Shown in pieces: positions 19,074-31,600 of a stretch of 64,000 bases of DNA. The translations under genes and the position numbers were made by a program. The notes beneath the pieces were generated by a model that saw only the letters and a program-made list of their open reading frames with translations, ran no database searches and had not been told where the DNA came from. The stretch is from Mrakia gelida. Taxonomy: Eukaryota; Basidiomycota; Tremellomycetes; Cystofilobasidiales; Mrakiaceae. Every line of letters begins with the position of its first letter. Position 1 is the stretch's first letter. Location of the stretch: positions 1,860,001 through 1,924,000 of the forward strand of contig BRON01000007.1 of assembly GCA_024345305.1 (NCBI GenBank). The letters are read 5' to 3'.

Positions 19074-22000
19074 ATGTCGCTTCCACCTCCCAAGCCGGGA
19101 TACCTCCCTCTCCCTACCACTTCAGAAGAGGAGAAGTTCGACACCGATCCCTCCTCCCCCGGCAACAAGAAGGCTCAGCCGTCGACTCCCACCACCAAGT
19201 TCAAGGCGATCGGTCTCGTCTTCCTCCTTCTGGGACTCTCGTTTGCTTCCTACGCTGTAACAAGCAACGACTCGTCGCTCAAGAAGGATAAAGGAGGAGG
19301 AGGACCTCCGATTCCTGTCCCTGATGTGCCTGGGGTTTGTGAGGAGGCGTCGTTCTTGAAGGTCGTGGCACCCAAGTGAGTGAGCTTCCTTCCTTCGATC
19401 TCGCCTCCATCTCGGGCACTCCTCTCGTCCCCTTCCCCTTCTCCGATAAAGTTCGTCTCTCGAAGGGGAGGTAGAATGGTCTATTTATCTCTCCTTAGTA
19501 CTCTTGAGGTCTGACTTACATACTCATGGCTTCGAGAGACTCTTCGGACGACGCCGTCGAGCTCAAGATCGAGCTGACCTCTCGCTCCTTCCTCCCTTTT
19601 CTTTCGACTTCGCAGGAAGAACGTTTGGGCGAACATCAATATCCCCGAGGCCACTGCTCTTCGACGCTGGCTTCACGCTGAAGAGCAAGGTCTGAACCTC
19701 ACCAAGGCCTCGCAGGCGACAGATCAGTGAGTCGAGCTCGCTCTTCTCCATCTCGCGCTCGCCTCCTCTTTCGAACGCCCTAACATCTCTCTCGTTCGCT
19801 TTTTTCGTGTCTTTTCAGAGACAACAGTCTCGTCCTCGTTGAAGCCTTCACTCCACCGAAGGAAATTGTTCGTTCATCCCTCTTTTGTTGCCTCTCGATG
19901 GGATTCAAAGCTGATCGCACGACCTCGCCCTCCTCCCTTCCAGACTCTCGCCTACCTCAACGGCTCCTCCTCCTCGCCACCTCCCAAGTTCGCTCACGCC
20001 ATTGTTCATCACGGATCCGCTGAAGATCCTTATGTTCAGGACTGGCTCGTTGGCCCTCTGCCGATCTCGGAGAAGACGACGTTGAGACCTCTGCGAGAGG
20101 TCTATCACGTCCCCGAAGTTCCTTTCAACGCTCGTCAGTCCCCTCTTCCTTCCCTCTCCCGACATTTCAGCGAACTGACGCCTTCTCTTGTGCTTCTAGG
20201 TGGATTCGGAGGGTCCTTCAGCCTGCTTCGAGACTTTATGCATCGGCTGATGGAACCTCTCGACGAACTCACCCTCGATCTGTTCGGTGCCGTCTCGAGG
20301 GGAAATATGAGTGAGTTCATGGTATTTCCGTACCACCAGTAGCATACGGCTGATCGTGTTCACTCATTCTCGCAGATGACACCCTCGTCGCTGGAGGAAC
20401 AAGCCCTCAATCGTTTGACGGAAGCTGGCGAAGGTGGGACGCGTCGTTTCCTCCTCGTCTTCTTCTCGAACACAGCTTATCCCGCTCTATTTCTCTCAAC
20501 TTACTTCAGGATGTGGCTCTCTTGGAAGATGAACGTCCCAGGAAGTTATCTGCACGTCGTGGACCTGTTCAGTTCGTCTCTTTCAGCCTCTCGCTTCCCT
20601 TCGAGCGCTCGCTGACTGACCCCTCTCCACCTCACAGCCTACGTCGATATGTCTGGAACCGATGCCGCGAAGTGGCATCTCATCACTCTCGTCTACAACG
20701 AGCAGGTCTTCAACTCGACGGCCGACTTCATCGACGCTTGGAAGTCTGGGACCCTTCGTCGTTCGGAAAAGCCTACTCTTGGAGACGAGGGATGGGCGGA
20801 TCGGAGCCGAAAGGGTGCGTTTGTTTGTCCCTCTCTCCGAGGGACGATCAGAGAAGCTGACCGAGTCGTTTCGATCTTTCGCAGGAAACAAGCGAGATCT
20901 TGATCATCTCGCTGGTCCTCGAACCGTTCAGTTCAACGGACCTCGGTTCAGGATCGACGAGGAAGAGCAGTATATCACGTGGATGGGTTGGGAGTTTTAC
21001 CTAGGCTTTGAGCGGGATATGGTGAGTCGAGTTATCTCGTCTCGACACAACGAAGGGTTCATCGGGACGTGACGCGACGCTGACCTGCATCCTTCTCGAC
21101 CTCTCAGGGACTCAACCTCTTCAACATCAATTTCCGTGGCGAGCGAATCATCTATGAGATCTCTCCTCAGGAAGCTATGGCCCAGGTAAGCGTCGTTCTC
21201 CTTCCTTGTCGCGTTCATCGTCTCGACGCTGATCTTCGTCGTCGACTCGTCTTGGATCAGTACTCTGGAAACGATCCACACCAAGCTTCTTGCGTCTGGC
21301 TCGATCGAGCCTTCGGAATGGGAGCTACCGTGCGACCTCTCCTCGTTGGATATGACTGCCCAGCTCACGCAGCCTACCTCCCCGCCACGGTTCACGAGGC
21401 TGGAGGATCCTCGACGCGAGAGAAGGCTATCTGCGTCTTCGAGAGGGATACTGGTATGGCTCTCTCGAGGCATTCTGGTTGGATGAAGAACGAGTTCGGA
21501 GTGAGTAATTCTCTTCACTTTCGTTTCCCCGTGAAGGGCAGAAGGCGAGCTGCTCGATTTGAGATGATCGCGTCGCCTCGCTTTCGACTGACGCTTCCTT
21601 CGTTTCCTTCCCTTCCCAGGCCGTCAAGGCATACGAGGTTGTCATTAGGACGGTAAGCACGGTCGGCAACTACGATTACGTCTTCCAGACTACTTTCATG
21701 CTCGATGGAACGATTGAGGTTCGAGGTGAGCAGTTCTCGTCGTCCCGTTTCCCTCCTCCGCAACACGTCCTCATATTTTCGTCTTTCTTTTGCTCCGCTC
21801 GCTCCGAGTCTCCGCCTCCGGATACCTTCAAGGAACCGTCTACACTGCAGATCAAGCTGCCTTCGGTACTCGAATCAGAGAGTCCAGCATGGGATCATTG
21901 CACGATCATGTTCGTTCCAGCTTCCTCCTAAAACCTCGAGTGTTTTACCCCTCGCCTGACTCTTCCTTTCCCTCATCTCGGACAGGTCATCAACTACAAG

Positions 22001-23535
22001 ATCGACTTCGACGTTGCTGGAACTCGGAACTCTCTCGTCGCTCTCACGCTCGAGAACGAGACGACCGAGCAGCCTTGGTTCGGAGACGATTGGGGAACCA
22101 ATCCTCAGCAGGTCATCAAGAAGCGAACGTTGAAGACGGAGGACGAGGGAAGGTTGGAGTACCCGAAGAACGGACAAGGGATGTACGTCGTCGTGAACGA
22201 GGAGTTGAAGAATCGATGGGGAGAGTCGAGAGGAGTGAGTTGAACAACGTCGTCGCGTCGACGAGACACACGAGGCTGACGCTGACTTTCTCCTCTCTTC
22301 CTCGACCCTCTCTTCTTTCCAGTACGCTATTCACCCTGGAGCATCGCCCGTTCATCTCACCAACCTCGAATCGAGGCGAACTTTGAAGAACGTCCAGTGG
22401 GCAAAGAACCACCTCTCCGTTTCTCGAGTTCGTCCCCGTCCAGTTTTTCTCTCCTCGTTGCCTCGTCCTTCCCCCGCTGACTTCTTTCCCTGTACAGCGC
22501 AAGGACACCGAGCTCTGGTCCTCGACTCAGTGGAACATCAACCTTCCAGGAGATCCCACTATCGGTGCGTTTCGTTCGACTCTCGATGCGACGTCGACCT
22601 CCCCCGACTGACAGACAATCGTCCTCACGCGTCTTCCTCTCTTCAGACTTCGACAAGTACTTTGACGGAGAGTCTCTCGAGCAGGAAGATCTCGTAGTCT
22701 GGTACGTCTCGAGCTCGTAGTTCCTGATTCCGAACTGCTGAGACTGATCATTCGTTCCGTTTTCGCAGGCTGAATCTCGGAACTCACCACATCCCTCGAG
22801 CGGAGGATTCTCGTCAGTCCATCTCTTGTAACGCGACCCCCTCCACACACAACTGACTCTACGTCTCTCCTCCGACAGCTCACACCCTCACAAACATCGC
22901 CACCTCTTCTGTCCTTCTTAGTCCGTCCCATCTTCTCGCTCCTCGTCGCGTCTTTAATCCCGCCCGCTGACTCCCCGTTCCTTTCGTTCTCACAGCTCCC
23001 TTTAACTTTAACGACTGTTTGTCCTCATCTCACACGCCTTCTCCTCTCCCTCCTTTTCGACTAATCCGTCTCGCCCTCCTTCTTTCCCTCACAGTCGACG
23101 TCTCAATGGAATCCCAAAACGCCATCCTCCTCCAACCTCCCTCCCCCGGATCTCGAGGAGAGCTCTGGAATGTAGACGAGAACCAGGTCGAGAACTTGTT
23201 CTGCTTGCCTGCTAAGGCGATTCCTTTCTCGGTACGCGCTTGGCCTTTCCTCCCGTCCTTCGCTCGAAAGTCGAAACTGACGCGTAGCTCTCCTTCTTTC
23301 GTCCCTCGCAGTACAACGGCATGCTCAGCTACGACGAAGATGGGAACCCAGAGAGTGAGGATAGTATCCAGGAGGCGAGAATGAAGGCTGAGGGGATTCA
23401 TGGTCTTTGGTGAGTTCGATCTGGTCTCGCGTCGTCGTTCTCCCCACCCTTAACCCCGCCCGTCGCTCGACGAGCGGAAGAGACTGACGTCTTTTCTTTT
23501 CCTTCTCTCGCAGGGCTGGTCGACCAACCGCTTGA
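19074..23535 (+). CDS. Copper amine oxidase with an N-terminal membrane anchor
   Basis: TPQ/Cu(II) enzyme that oxidises primary amines to aldehyde, ammonia and H2O2. Twenty-three exons, from 19074-19375, 19616-19726 and 19819-19867 through 23095-23231, 23312-23409 and 23514-23535, give 853 residues. The cofactor-forming motif VGNYDY (Asn-Tyr-Asp/Glu-Tyr type) is in the exon at 21620-21725. The copper-site His-x-His is SLHDHV, split over exons 13 and 14. CVWLDRAFGMGATV and VGYDCPAHAAYLPATV precede the TPQ motif as in the family. Residues about 43-63 (KAIGLVFLLLGLSFASYAV) form a single hydrophobic segment after a Lys-rich start, predicting a type II orientation with an extracellular catalytic domain. 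The C-terminus (AGRPTA) lacks a peroxisomal SKL signal. One microexon is 21 nt. Confidence 0.92.
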
Positions 23536-24221
23536 ACATGTCTGCGACGACATGAACCCCAGCCTAAGTAGATTTATCTCGTTCTCCAGTCCATAAACTA
23601 GACGACGCACTTCGCCTCACTTCTCTCTCCCTTTTCTCTTCTGTCTCTCCTTGCTATCTATCACGACGAGGTCTCCTCGCATCGCACCCATACTTCTTTC
23701 ATCTCCCGTGAGCTTTGAGATCGAGGAATAAGCCGCTCGAGTCTCCTCACCTCAAATGAACAACGCGTCGCGAAAACTCGAAAGTGGGATCGGAGGGGTA
23801 GTACATAGAGAGGGATGGCTAGGGATGGCTACGCTACTGGATAGCTGAATCGGACGAGTGGAAAAAGAAGAGACCAAGAATAGTGTGTTGTCCGTGTGTA
23901 TGTGACAAGAAGAGTACCAAAAAAAAATGCGTGCAGAGGGACGAGACGAGACGAGACGGCGAGACGAGTTGAGTCGAAACAAACGAGAGAGAGAAAGCTA
24001 GGACGATGGGGACAAGATATAACGATAAGACAGTGGATGCAGAATCTTAACGGTACAGTAGTGTATGATGATGAAGAGAAAGAGAGAAAAAGAGCGATGC
24101 CGATATTACTGAGTGGGAAGAGAAGCAGAAGAAGAGAAGTCAGCTCGCGAACGTGAGAACCGCGTCGAAAGTTCCGATTCGACTCACGTATTATACAACA
24201 GATTTTCAAGCTCGCGCGCCA
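23536..24221. other. Convergent 3' region
   Basis: Lies between the amine oxidase and the transcription factor stops. On the minus strand a likely 3' UTR intron follows the factor's stop, with donor GTGAGTCG near 24186 and acceptor CTCAG near 24113. A GACGAGACGAGACGAG-like short repeat lies at 23941-23965. No gene is seen. Confidence 0.45.
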
Positions 24222-26400
24222 TCAACCTTGGTAACTCAACTCCTCCCACTTCCCTTCCGCCCAAGGCTCGCCTGATCCTGATGCAACTGCTCCTCCTACC
24301 TCTCTCGCAGCGGGTGCTGGAGGAGGTCCCTCCGCCTCCTCGACGAGTCGAGGGAAGAATCCTAAGTGAGATCCGGTCGAAGGAGCCTGAACGCTGGGGA
24401 ACGAGGACCTCCTGGACTCGGAGAGGTGTTGGACCCTCTGGGGTTGGTAGGGTTCGGGAGGGTGGTGGTGGAAGGTGGGAGGGTGTTGAGCGGGGAGGCC
24501 GACGGTGAACGAGGTCGACGCGTCCGAGTTTGGTTGTTGATCGAGGAGGAGCGAGTGATGGTCGAGAGGAGGGGTGGAGCCGTACTGGTGAAGGGGTATG
24601 GACGATGCGAAGGGGGGATAGCGGTTGCTGTGAGAGTGGGTTTGGTGTTCGGAGAGGGGAGGAGGATAATGCTGATGAGAGAGGTGAGGTTGAAGCTGGG
24701 AAACCGAGCCGCGATGCATTTGGTGAAGAGGAGGAGGAGGAGGTGGTCGGTAGGTTTGGGTCTCGTAGGAGTGGAAACTGGAGTAGTCGATGGGAGTTGG
24801 GTAGGACTGGGAGTGGCTGAAGGAAGGAGGAGGAGGAGGTTGGTGAGAGGATGCGATGGGGATGGGGATGCGAGGGGAGGGGTAGGGATCCGTGGACGGT
24901 CGTCGTCGTCGTGAGTCATACCCTCCTCCTCCTCCTCCTCCCTCAACGGACAACAACCCCGACGGAGTGGATCTGGAGCCTCTTCGAGATCCATCTCCTC
25001 CCACCGGCGAGCTCCTCGACTCGTTGTCCCTCCTGGCCAAGGCTCGAGGACCCGCGACGACTCCCCACTCTCCGTCCGAACTTCTCCTTCGCGAGCGACC
25101 GACTCCTTTTCCGAATTAGGGTATCCTACCGCTGGGCTTGAGATGGGAGGATGGACGAGAGGTGTGGTGGTGAAGCAAGAGGTGAGGGAGGAGGCGGTAG
25201 GTTCTCGAACGGCTCCGGATCCTCGCTTCGAGCTTGATCCTCGAGTTCGAGGCGAGCGCTGGACGTAGACGCAAGCGATTCCTCGGTTCTCGCATCGGAT
25301 GCAAGGAGCGTTGCCGTCGCACTAAGGAAGAACAGGCGAAAAGGTAAGAGCGTCTCAGTCAGTGGAGCTGTCTGTTTCCCTTCCAAATCGAGAGTTCATG
25401 CGCTTCGAGTGCTCGTGTGCGTCCCGCTTCCCTCCGCCTCCCCCTTGATCCCTTTCGAGTCCAAGAGAAAGAACAGGTTTCAATTTACTTACCTTGGACT
25501 TCCTGCTTCGGCAAGCTTGACAGGCCTGCGGTGAAAGGAGGGAGAAATATCGTTCAGCTTCAGGTTCAAAAAATCAAAGCAGCCCCCGACTCGGCACCGA
25601 ACAAGGGAGGTGGGGGAGGGAGGGCTGGGCTTCCAACGAAGAAACCGAGCTCGCAGAGAGGAAGAAAACGAGAAGATCGTGCTTACCTGAGGCGTCCTCG
25701 TCTCTTCTGCTGACTTGATGAGCGTGAATCCTACGACGGATGTCAAACTGCTGTCGTTCCCGTCCTCGACGGCGCACGGGTTGAGCGAGTGCCAGCCTGA
25801 GCTCTCATGATGACGATGAGAGTCGAAGTTGGGTGCGTATTGATAGGTGAGAGGGGAAGGGAGGGGCAGGTGGGAGGAGGGGTGGTAGCTTGGCGAAGGA
25901 GGGGAGAGGTGGTGGTGCGAAGGGGAAGCGAAGTGAGGAGGTTGAGGTTGAGGAGGTTGAGGATGACCGACTCCTTCGAGCTGTAGATCGGCGAACCAAC
26001 CTCCTACGGATCCATTCGTGCTGCTACCACTATCCCCTCCTCCATCTCCTTCGAAGAAGTAGTCGAAAGGAAGGTCGACCTCCTCACCGCCTTCCCCAAC
26101 AACGACTCGAGCTCCTCCTCCCGTCGACGAAGAGGAACGGTTGGATCCGAACGGAGGACGAATCTCTGGCTTCGAGTACGTCGGTCGTTGATCGAACGCT
26201 GGAGGGGAGGGTTGGTATCGATGGAAGATAGGAGTGGTGGAAGAAGGGGGAGGTGGAGGAGGAGGTGGAAGTCCTGAGGGCGAGGAACGAGAAAGGAGGA
26301 GGGAGGACGAGGTCGAGCGGGAGGGCTGAGGTCTGGCGGCCGCGCTTTGTACCTTCGAAGGAGCTGGAGGGGAGGGCTTGAAGTTTTCTGAGAGATCCAT
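24222..26400 (-). CDS. Zn2Cys6 (GAL4-type) transcription factor with an internal zinc cluster
   Basis: Fungal binuclear zinc-cluster DNA-binding protein. Exon 1 (25687-26400) encodes 238 residues rich in Ser, Pro and His. Exon 2 (25493-25525) is 33 nt and encodes ACQACRSRKSK. Exon 3 starts at 25321 with CDGNAPCIRCENRGIACVY, completing the six-cysteine pattern C-x2-C-x6-C-x5-C-x2-C-x6-C. The cluster is thus at about residue 240, not near the N-terminus. Downstream, the C-ending codon frame runs from about 25040 to TGA at 24222 and encodes a Pro/His/Gln/Ser-rich tail, but it is offset from the zinc exon. An intron between about 25120 and 25030 is inferred and could not be placed with certainty. 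No fungal-specific middle homology domain is visible. Confidence 0.8.
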
Positions 26401-27769
26401 AGCGAAGAAGAGGAGGGTATCGATCCAGCAACGAGGGTGGATTACTCGAAGCTCAGGTGATGGTTAGGGAGGAGAAGAAGCGTGACGTTGTTCGGGGGAC
26501 CTGAAGGCAGGGACGACGAAAGAAGGGTCGATTCGTGCCTGATGAGACCTGCTTTTCCTTCCACGCAAGGAAGCAACAGGATTCTAGGGCGCATACGAAC
26601 GGGTAGATCACCCCTCTTGTCGGGTTCCATGAGACAAGCTCTGACGGAGATTAAGTGCCAAAAGCGAGCGCAAAGGGAGGGAGAGCGAGGTGGGCTGAGG
26701 AAAGTTCAGTGGCGGGGCTCTTCACATCTCTTGAGGACGGTCAAACTTACCTGCTCTGGGCCGAGACACGATAGGGAATCACCAAACAACAGAGATGGGC
26801 CCTTTCAAAAGGTCAACAGCTCATTGAACTGACTAATCTTGCATCTCTTCTCGCGATCTTCGTTCAGTCACGCTCGAACCGACGTTACCAACGCGAAAAA
26901 AGAGCAAAAGGAGTAGAGGGTCAGTGATTATAAGGGTGGGCAAGGAGCAGAAGCGAACAGCGAAAGCGGACAGAACACGTACGAGACACGAAGTCCGAAA
27001 GTTGGCAATCAGCCGCGTCTTGGAAAGTTTTGCGCAACCAAGCTCCAATTTGGAAGCGGCCAGCCGAAGGGGGCTAGATTACAGATTGGACCGATGTTGT
27101 GCCTCTTTGCGGTCTGTTGAGGGAAGCGACGAGGGAAGCGAGGGACGTCTCTTCGTTCTCGGTGCTCGACGCGTCGTCCTTGGGAACTGCGACCTGTTCC
27201 CTCCTTCTCGACTGCTCTGAGCACCTTCTCGCCCCCTCAGAAAGATGCTAGACGTACCACTGCAGATCCCGAGCCCTCCCCGCTTCATCAAGAGGTCGCA
27301 TCTTTGATGCCTGAGCTCCGGTAGACTCGACGGGAAAGGACGTCTTGACTCGTGTCCCTCGTTCCGTGGGCGCTCCAGCTTCAAAGGCCTGGACCGAAAG
27401 CAGAAGTAATCAGTTTCCAGGCAATTAAAGAAGGGGGCGTCGTTCCCAGAATCGCATGAGGAAGAAAGGAAGACTCACGGACGCGAAGAAGGAGAGAAGA
27501 AGTTGAGAGAAGAGAACTCATCCGACGCGCTCGTTCTTCAACCTTCCTTCTTGAGTAGTGATCTCAGACCCTGGAGCGATCATTATCGATGAGAAGAGAT
27601 CGATATAGTCAGCGTGTGAGACCTCTGCTCGAGCCGAACAAAGCAGAGAAGGGGGAAAGACGAGAGAGGAGGGGGCGAGGGACGGGAGGGAGGTACAGTA
27701 GGACGTACAGCTCGTAAAGGTCTATGAAGATGTAAGGTCTAGCGTCTGGTTCGATCTGGAGAGAGAAAG

Positions 27770-27810
27770 AAGGACTCGTGAGACGCTAGCTTGGTGGTCA
27801 AGATGTAGAC
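27770..27810. repeat. 41-bp direct repeat, copy 1
   Basis: Identical to 27909-27949 over 41 bases, beginning AAGGACTCGTGAGACGC and ending AAGATGTAGAC. A shorter shared word, CTGGAGAGAGAAAG, occurs at about 27756 and 27827. Confidence 0.9.
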
Positions 27811-27908
27811 TATGTATCGAGCTAACCTGGAGAGAGAAAGCTGTAGAAGTATAGAGAGAATATAAGTACACGACTGATGAAGAGAAGGAGAGTAGAAGAT
27901 GAACGAAC

Positions 27909-27949
27909 AAGGACTCGTGAGACGCTAGCTTGGTGGTCAAGATGTAGAC
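27909..27949. repeat. 41-bp direct repeat, copy 2
   Basis: Perfect second copy, 139 bp to the right of copy 1. The flanks differ, so the repeat is discrete and not part of a longer duplication. Confidence 0.9.
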
Positions 27950-28696
27950 GAGAGTAAGAAGGGAGGAGAGGGAAGTGAAAAAGGTTAAGGGAATAAGGCA
28001 GTGTGCGAAGAGAGAGAGAGCTAGCGAGATTAGAAACTAGAGGAGCGAGCTCAGCAACCTATTCTACTGTAGAAAAGAAAGAAAGAGATACGCAAATCTT
28101 CACAAGGTCTGCTGAGAAGACGAAAAGTAACGCGACTTCAGGCAAGGGAAGAATCGATTCTCGAACTCGATCGAAAGAAGGATGAGGGAGCTGGTAAGAG
28201 GGAGGAGTTGGAAGCACGCGTCGTCTCGAGAGAGGGATGGTGGTCGTCCGCACCCATCCAACCTCCTTCCTCTCCCTCCCCCAAAAACTCCACTCACCAC
28301 TCTTCGGCAAATGCAAGGTCACCTGTGGAGCTACGCAGCGAGGGTGAATCAAGCAAAGATAGGGAGAAAGCGGAAGAACGACGCGCTTCGTTTCGTTCCT
28401 GCCGACGAACGGATGCTGAATTCTCTTCCGGCCTTCTTCGTGCCTTGAGCTATATGGAGCATTCGCCGATGGGAAGGGGGAAGCAAACCTTCCTTTTGCG
28501 TGGACGCGCCTTTGCTGCGAGAAGGACGGAAGGACGTCTCGTCGTTCTCTTGCCGCGTCGCGACTGGAACGAAGCTTTGCATCATCAGATCGTTTCGTTT
28601 ACTACTCGCTAAACACCCAAGAAAGGAAAGAGAAAGAGACCAGAACCAAAACCAAGACAACCTAACCTAGATAAGAACTCCCTGCCTCCCTTCACC

Positions 28697-31600
28697 TCAT
28701 CGTTTCGCGACCAGCTCGCCCATCACTCCCCTGAGCATCCTCACAGCGTTCTCCCTCTCCCTCTCCCCGATCCCTCCCGTCCCAGCCGACCGGACGATGG
28801 ACTCCTCGATCTTGGAGAGCGTGGAGATGACGACGGAGATGACTCGAGAGCTGTAGGGAGCAACGACGGGATCCTGAAGACGCAGAGGAAGGAACGAAAG
28901 AGGGGAGGGAGGTTAGGTTTGGATTCGAGGAAGGGAGAAAGAGCGAGGAAGGGAAGGGAAAAGAAGAACGTACTCGAGGATCCAAGAGTCGAGAACCCCT
29001 TTGAATGAAGATGAGAGCGGTGGGGAAGAGGGAGGACTGGATGTTCGTCTTGGAGAGGAGGTCGGTGAACTGCGAAGACGGACGAACGAGGGACGAGACG
29101 AGAGAAGGTCAGCTCTCGTGCTCACTCGACTCAACTCTCGACGATCAACTCCCCAAGAAGTTAAGCGAACCGACCTTATGAACCAGCGTCAAAATGACCG
29201 TCTGACTGAGCGGCGACACCGCTGGGCTGCCGTCGGGAGGAAGCATCTGATCCAACGCTTGAGGCGAAATCCGCGAGATCATCGCTGGGAGAGCGTTGGG
29301 ATCCGTCGACATGAACGTCTCGGTCCAGGCGTCCTCCATGTCCATCTGTTGCTGGTGAGGAGGAGGAGGCGGAGGGGGAGCCATGGGGAAAGGAGGCTGA
29401 GGTTGCTGAGGAGGAGGGAGCGAGGGGTTTCGGTGGTGGACGGGGTAGGCTGAGGATCCTGGGACGACGTTGATGGGGTGGGATGAGACGTTCGGGGACT
29501 GCTGGTGGTGGTGGTGAGGGGAGGGTCCGTTGAGAGAAGGAGGAGGAGGAGCCGAGGGAGGACTCGAGATGGTTCGGAGCTGCGACGAAGAAGAGGACGA
29601 CGCGAGTTGTTGACGTTCCATCTGCGTTTGAAGCTTGGTGACCATCTTCTGGAGGTCGAGGACCTGAGTTCCGAGAGCGAGGATCGTCTTCGACATGTCC
29701 TGGACGAGGGAGTGGGTCTCGATCAAGGCGTTGGACTGCTCGGCGACGACCTCCTTGCGGATGCTGGAGACAAGGAGAGGGTCGACCTCAGTTCGAGTTC
29801 GTGAGTTCGCGAGACGAAGAGAATCAAACTCACGCGACCATATCTGCTCGGATCTCCCTCGACAAAGCATCGTACATCTCCGAAGTCGCGTCGTTGTAGG
29901 CTGGGACGAGAGTCTTGTGGATGAGATCCTTGATGGCCTTGTCGATCTGAAAAATAAAAACGGTGAGCGAAGAGCGGGTCAGAACTCTCTCCCTCGCCCT
30001 CAACGAGATGCGGAGGGGACTCACCGAAGGGAACACAACCGAAGCGAATCCTCTCGAGTTGAGATGACGTTCGAGCTCCGAGGGAAGAGACTGATGAACG
30101 AGAGCGAACAAGAGCAAGAAACGAGTCAGTTCGCGTCCATGACCTCGAGCCCAAGAAATCGTTCTCGAACCACTCACACTAAGCATCGCCTCCTTCAACC
30201 CCTTCGAAATCTCCGCCTGAACGAGCGCCTGAATCTCCTCCCTCGTCACCTCGAGCAAAGCAGGCAGGACGCTCGCTCGCATCTCCGACTGAACGGAAGA
30301 AGTGAGGACCTTGGTCGTGTTGGTCTTGAGCTCGTTGGCGATCAGCTTGAAGACGGTTTCTTGACGTTGGAGGTCGTTGGCTTCGAGGCGGTTGCCTGGA
30401 AAGGGAACGAACGAGCGAAAGGAAGAAGGAGGTGGGTCGGTCAGCGAACGCGTCGAAACTCAACGCGAGAACACAGCGAGAACTCACTCTGCTTCTCCAA
30501 AAGAGCCGACACCTTAGTCTTGATGTTCTCCTCGACCTTCTTGATCTCAGCCAACAACCCACTGCTCACTCCGCCTCCTGCTCCCTCTCCTCCAGGAGCC
30601 GCCGCCGAAGTCGACGCGACCAGACTCCTCCCGAACGAGTCCTCCGGAGGTGGAATCGTAGCAGCAGCAGCTTTGGCTCTCCTCCTCGACGTTCCGACCG
30701 TAGGAGTAGCGTTCGAAGCCGACGTCGCTCCACCTCCGTTCGTCGTCGTCGAAGGCTTCGACTCCTCCTCCTCCTCCTGCTCGACAGGCTCGTCGCCACC
30801 ACCCAACGAGATCTCGAGCTCCTCGGTCTTGATGATGAGCGCCGCCGCGACGACTGGTTCCGATTCCTCGATGTCGACGGAAGAAGGGGAAGGGGAGGAG
30901 GAGGAGGCAATGAAGACGTCTCGAAGGGACGCGTCCGAGATGGTGATTTGGTCGATCCCGTGCGGGGAGACCGAGTAGATTTCGAAGTCGTTGGAGAAGA
31001 TGGAGATGTGGAAGGAGGACATGGCTTGGTCGACTGGGAATTCGGCGACTTGGGTGAAGGGGAGGGAGGTTGGGGAGGTGGGGTGGAGTTGGAGTCGGAA
31101 GGCGAAGAGAGAGGAGCGGGCGGTGTTGGAGATCCTGGGAGAACGAAGGCGACGAGGGGAAGGAAGAGGTCAGCTCAGGTTTCGCGGGGAAGAAAGAAGA
31201 GAGGGGGCGAGCCGGAGAACGAGAGGGAGAGAGCGAAACGACGAGCTCACCAAAGCAACTCCCTCTTCGGGTCCCACTCAATCTTCGAAAACATCCCCGG
31301 TCCACCCTGAGGCTTCTCGAACCTCACCTCTCCCCTCAACGTGAACCCATGCTGCTGCTGCTCTCTCCCTTCCTCTCCTTGCTCCAACCTGAACAGCTGA
31401 GCAACCGTATCCTTCTCCGACCCAATCACCACGTTCCTCTCGTCCACGAACATCACCGACGAAGCTCGCGTCCCAGCCCCCAACTCTTCCACGACCGAGT
31501 ACGTCGACTCTCCTTCGTCCGTCACCATCAACGTAGCCAACGTGGCTCGCTCTTCTCCACTGCTCACGTTCGAGCTCGAAGAGAGAACAACAACTCCGAA

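Larger units (their letters stand above)
26401..28696. other. Long intergenic/5' region without a confident gene
   Basis: Upstream of both the Zn2Cys6 gene (leftward) and the EDC4 3' end (right). A minus-strand exon-like block at 27258-27388 has a good acceptor (GGTCCAG) and donor (GTACGT) and reads coding-like, probably as a leader exon of the factor. A 62-codon open frame (26442-26630) ends 41 nt before the factor's ATG. A 41-bp direct repeat lies at 27770 and 27909. Nothing else is recognised. Confidence 0.45.

Noticed and set aside
23838..24209. Minus-strand open frame beyond the zinc-cluster factor stop
   Set aside because: Falls in a predicted 3' UTR with its own intron; Ser/Leu-rich and without motifs.
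24362..25321. Continuation of the zinc exon's own frame to 24362 as the factor's C-terminus
   Set aside because: The alternative frame has far better C-ending codons and typical His/Pro/Gln activation-domain composition, so an intron or indel is the better explanation.
26442..26630. 62-codon open frame just upstream of the zinc-cluster factor, possible uORF
   Set aside because: Codon use is not coding-like, and without transcript ends I cannot say it is in the leader.
28208..28612. 134-codon plus-strand open frame
   Set aside because: No ATG-based homology, no C-ending codon bias, Arg/Ser/Glu-rich composition typical of antisense frames here.
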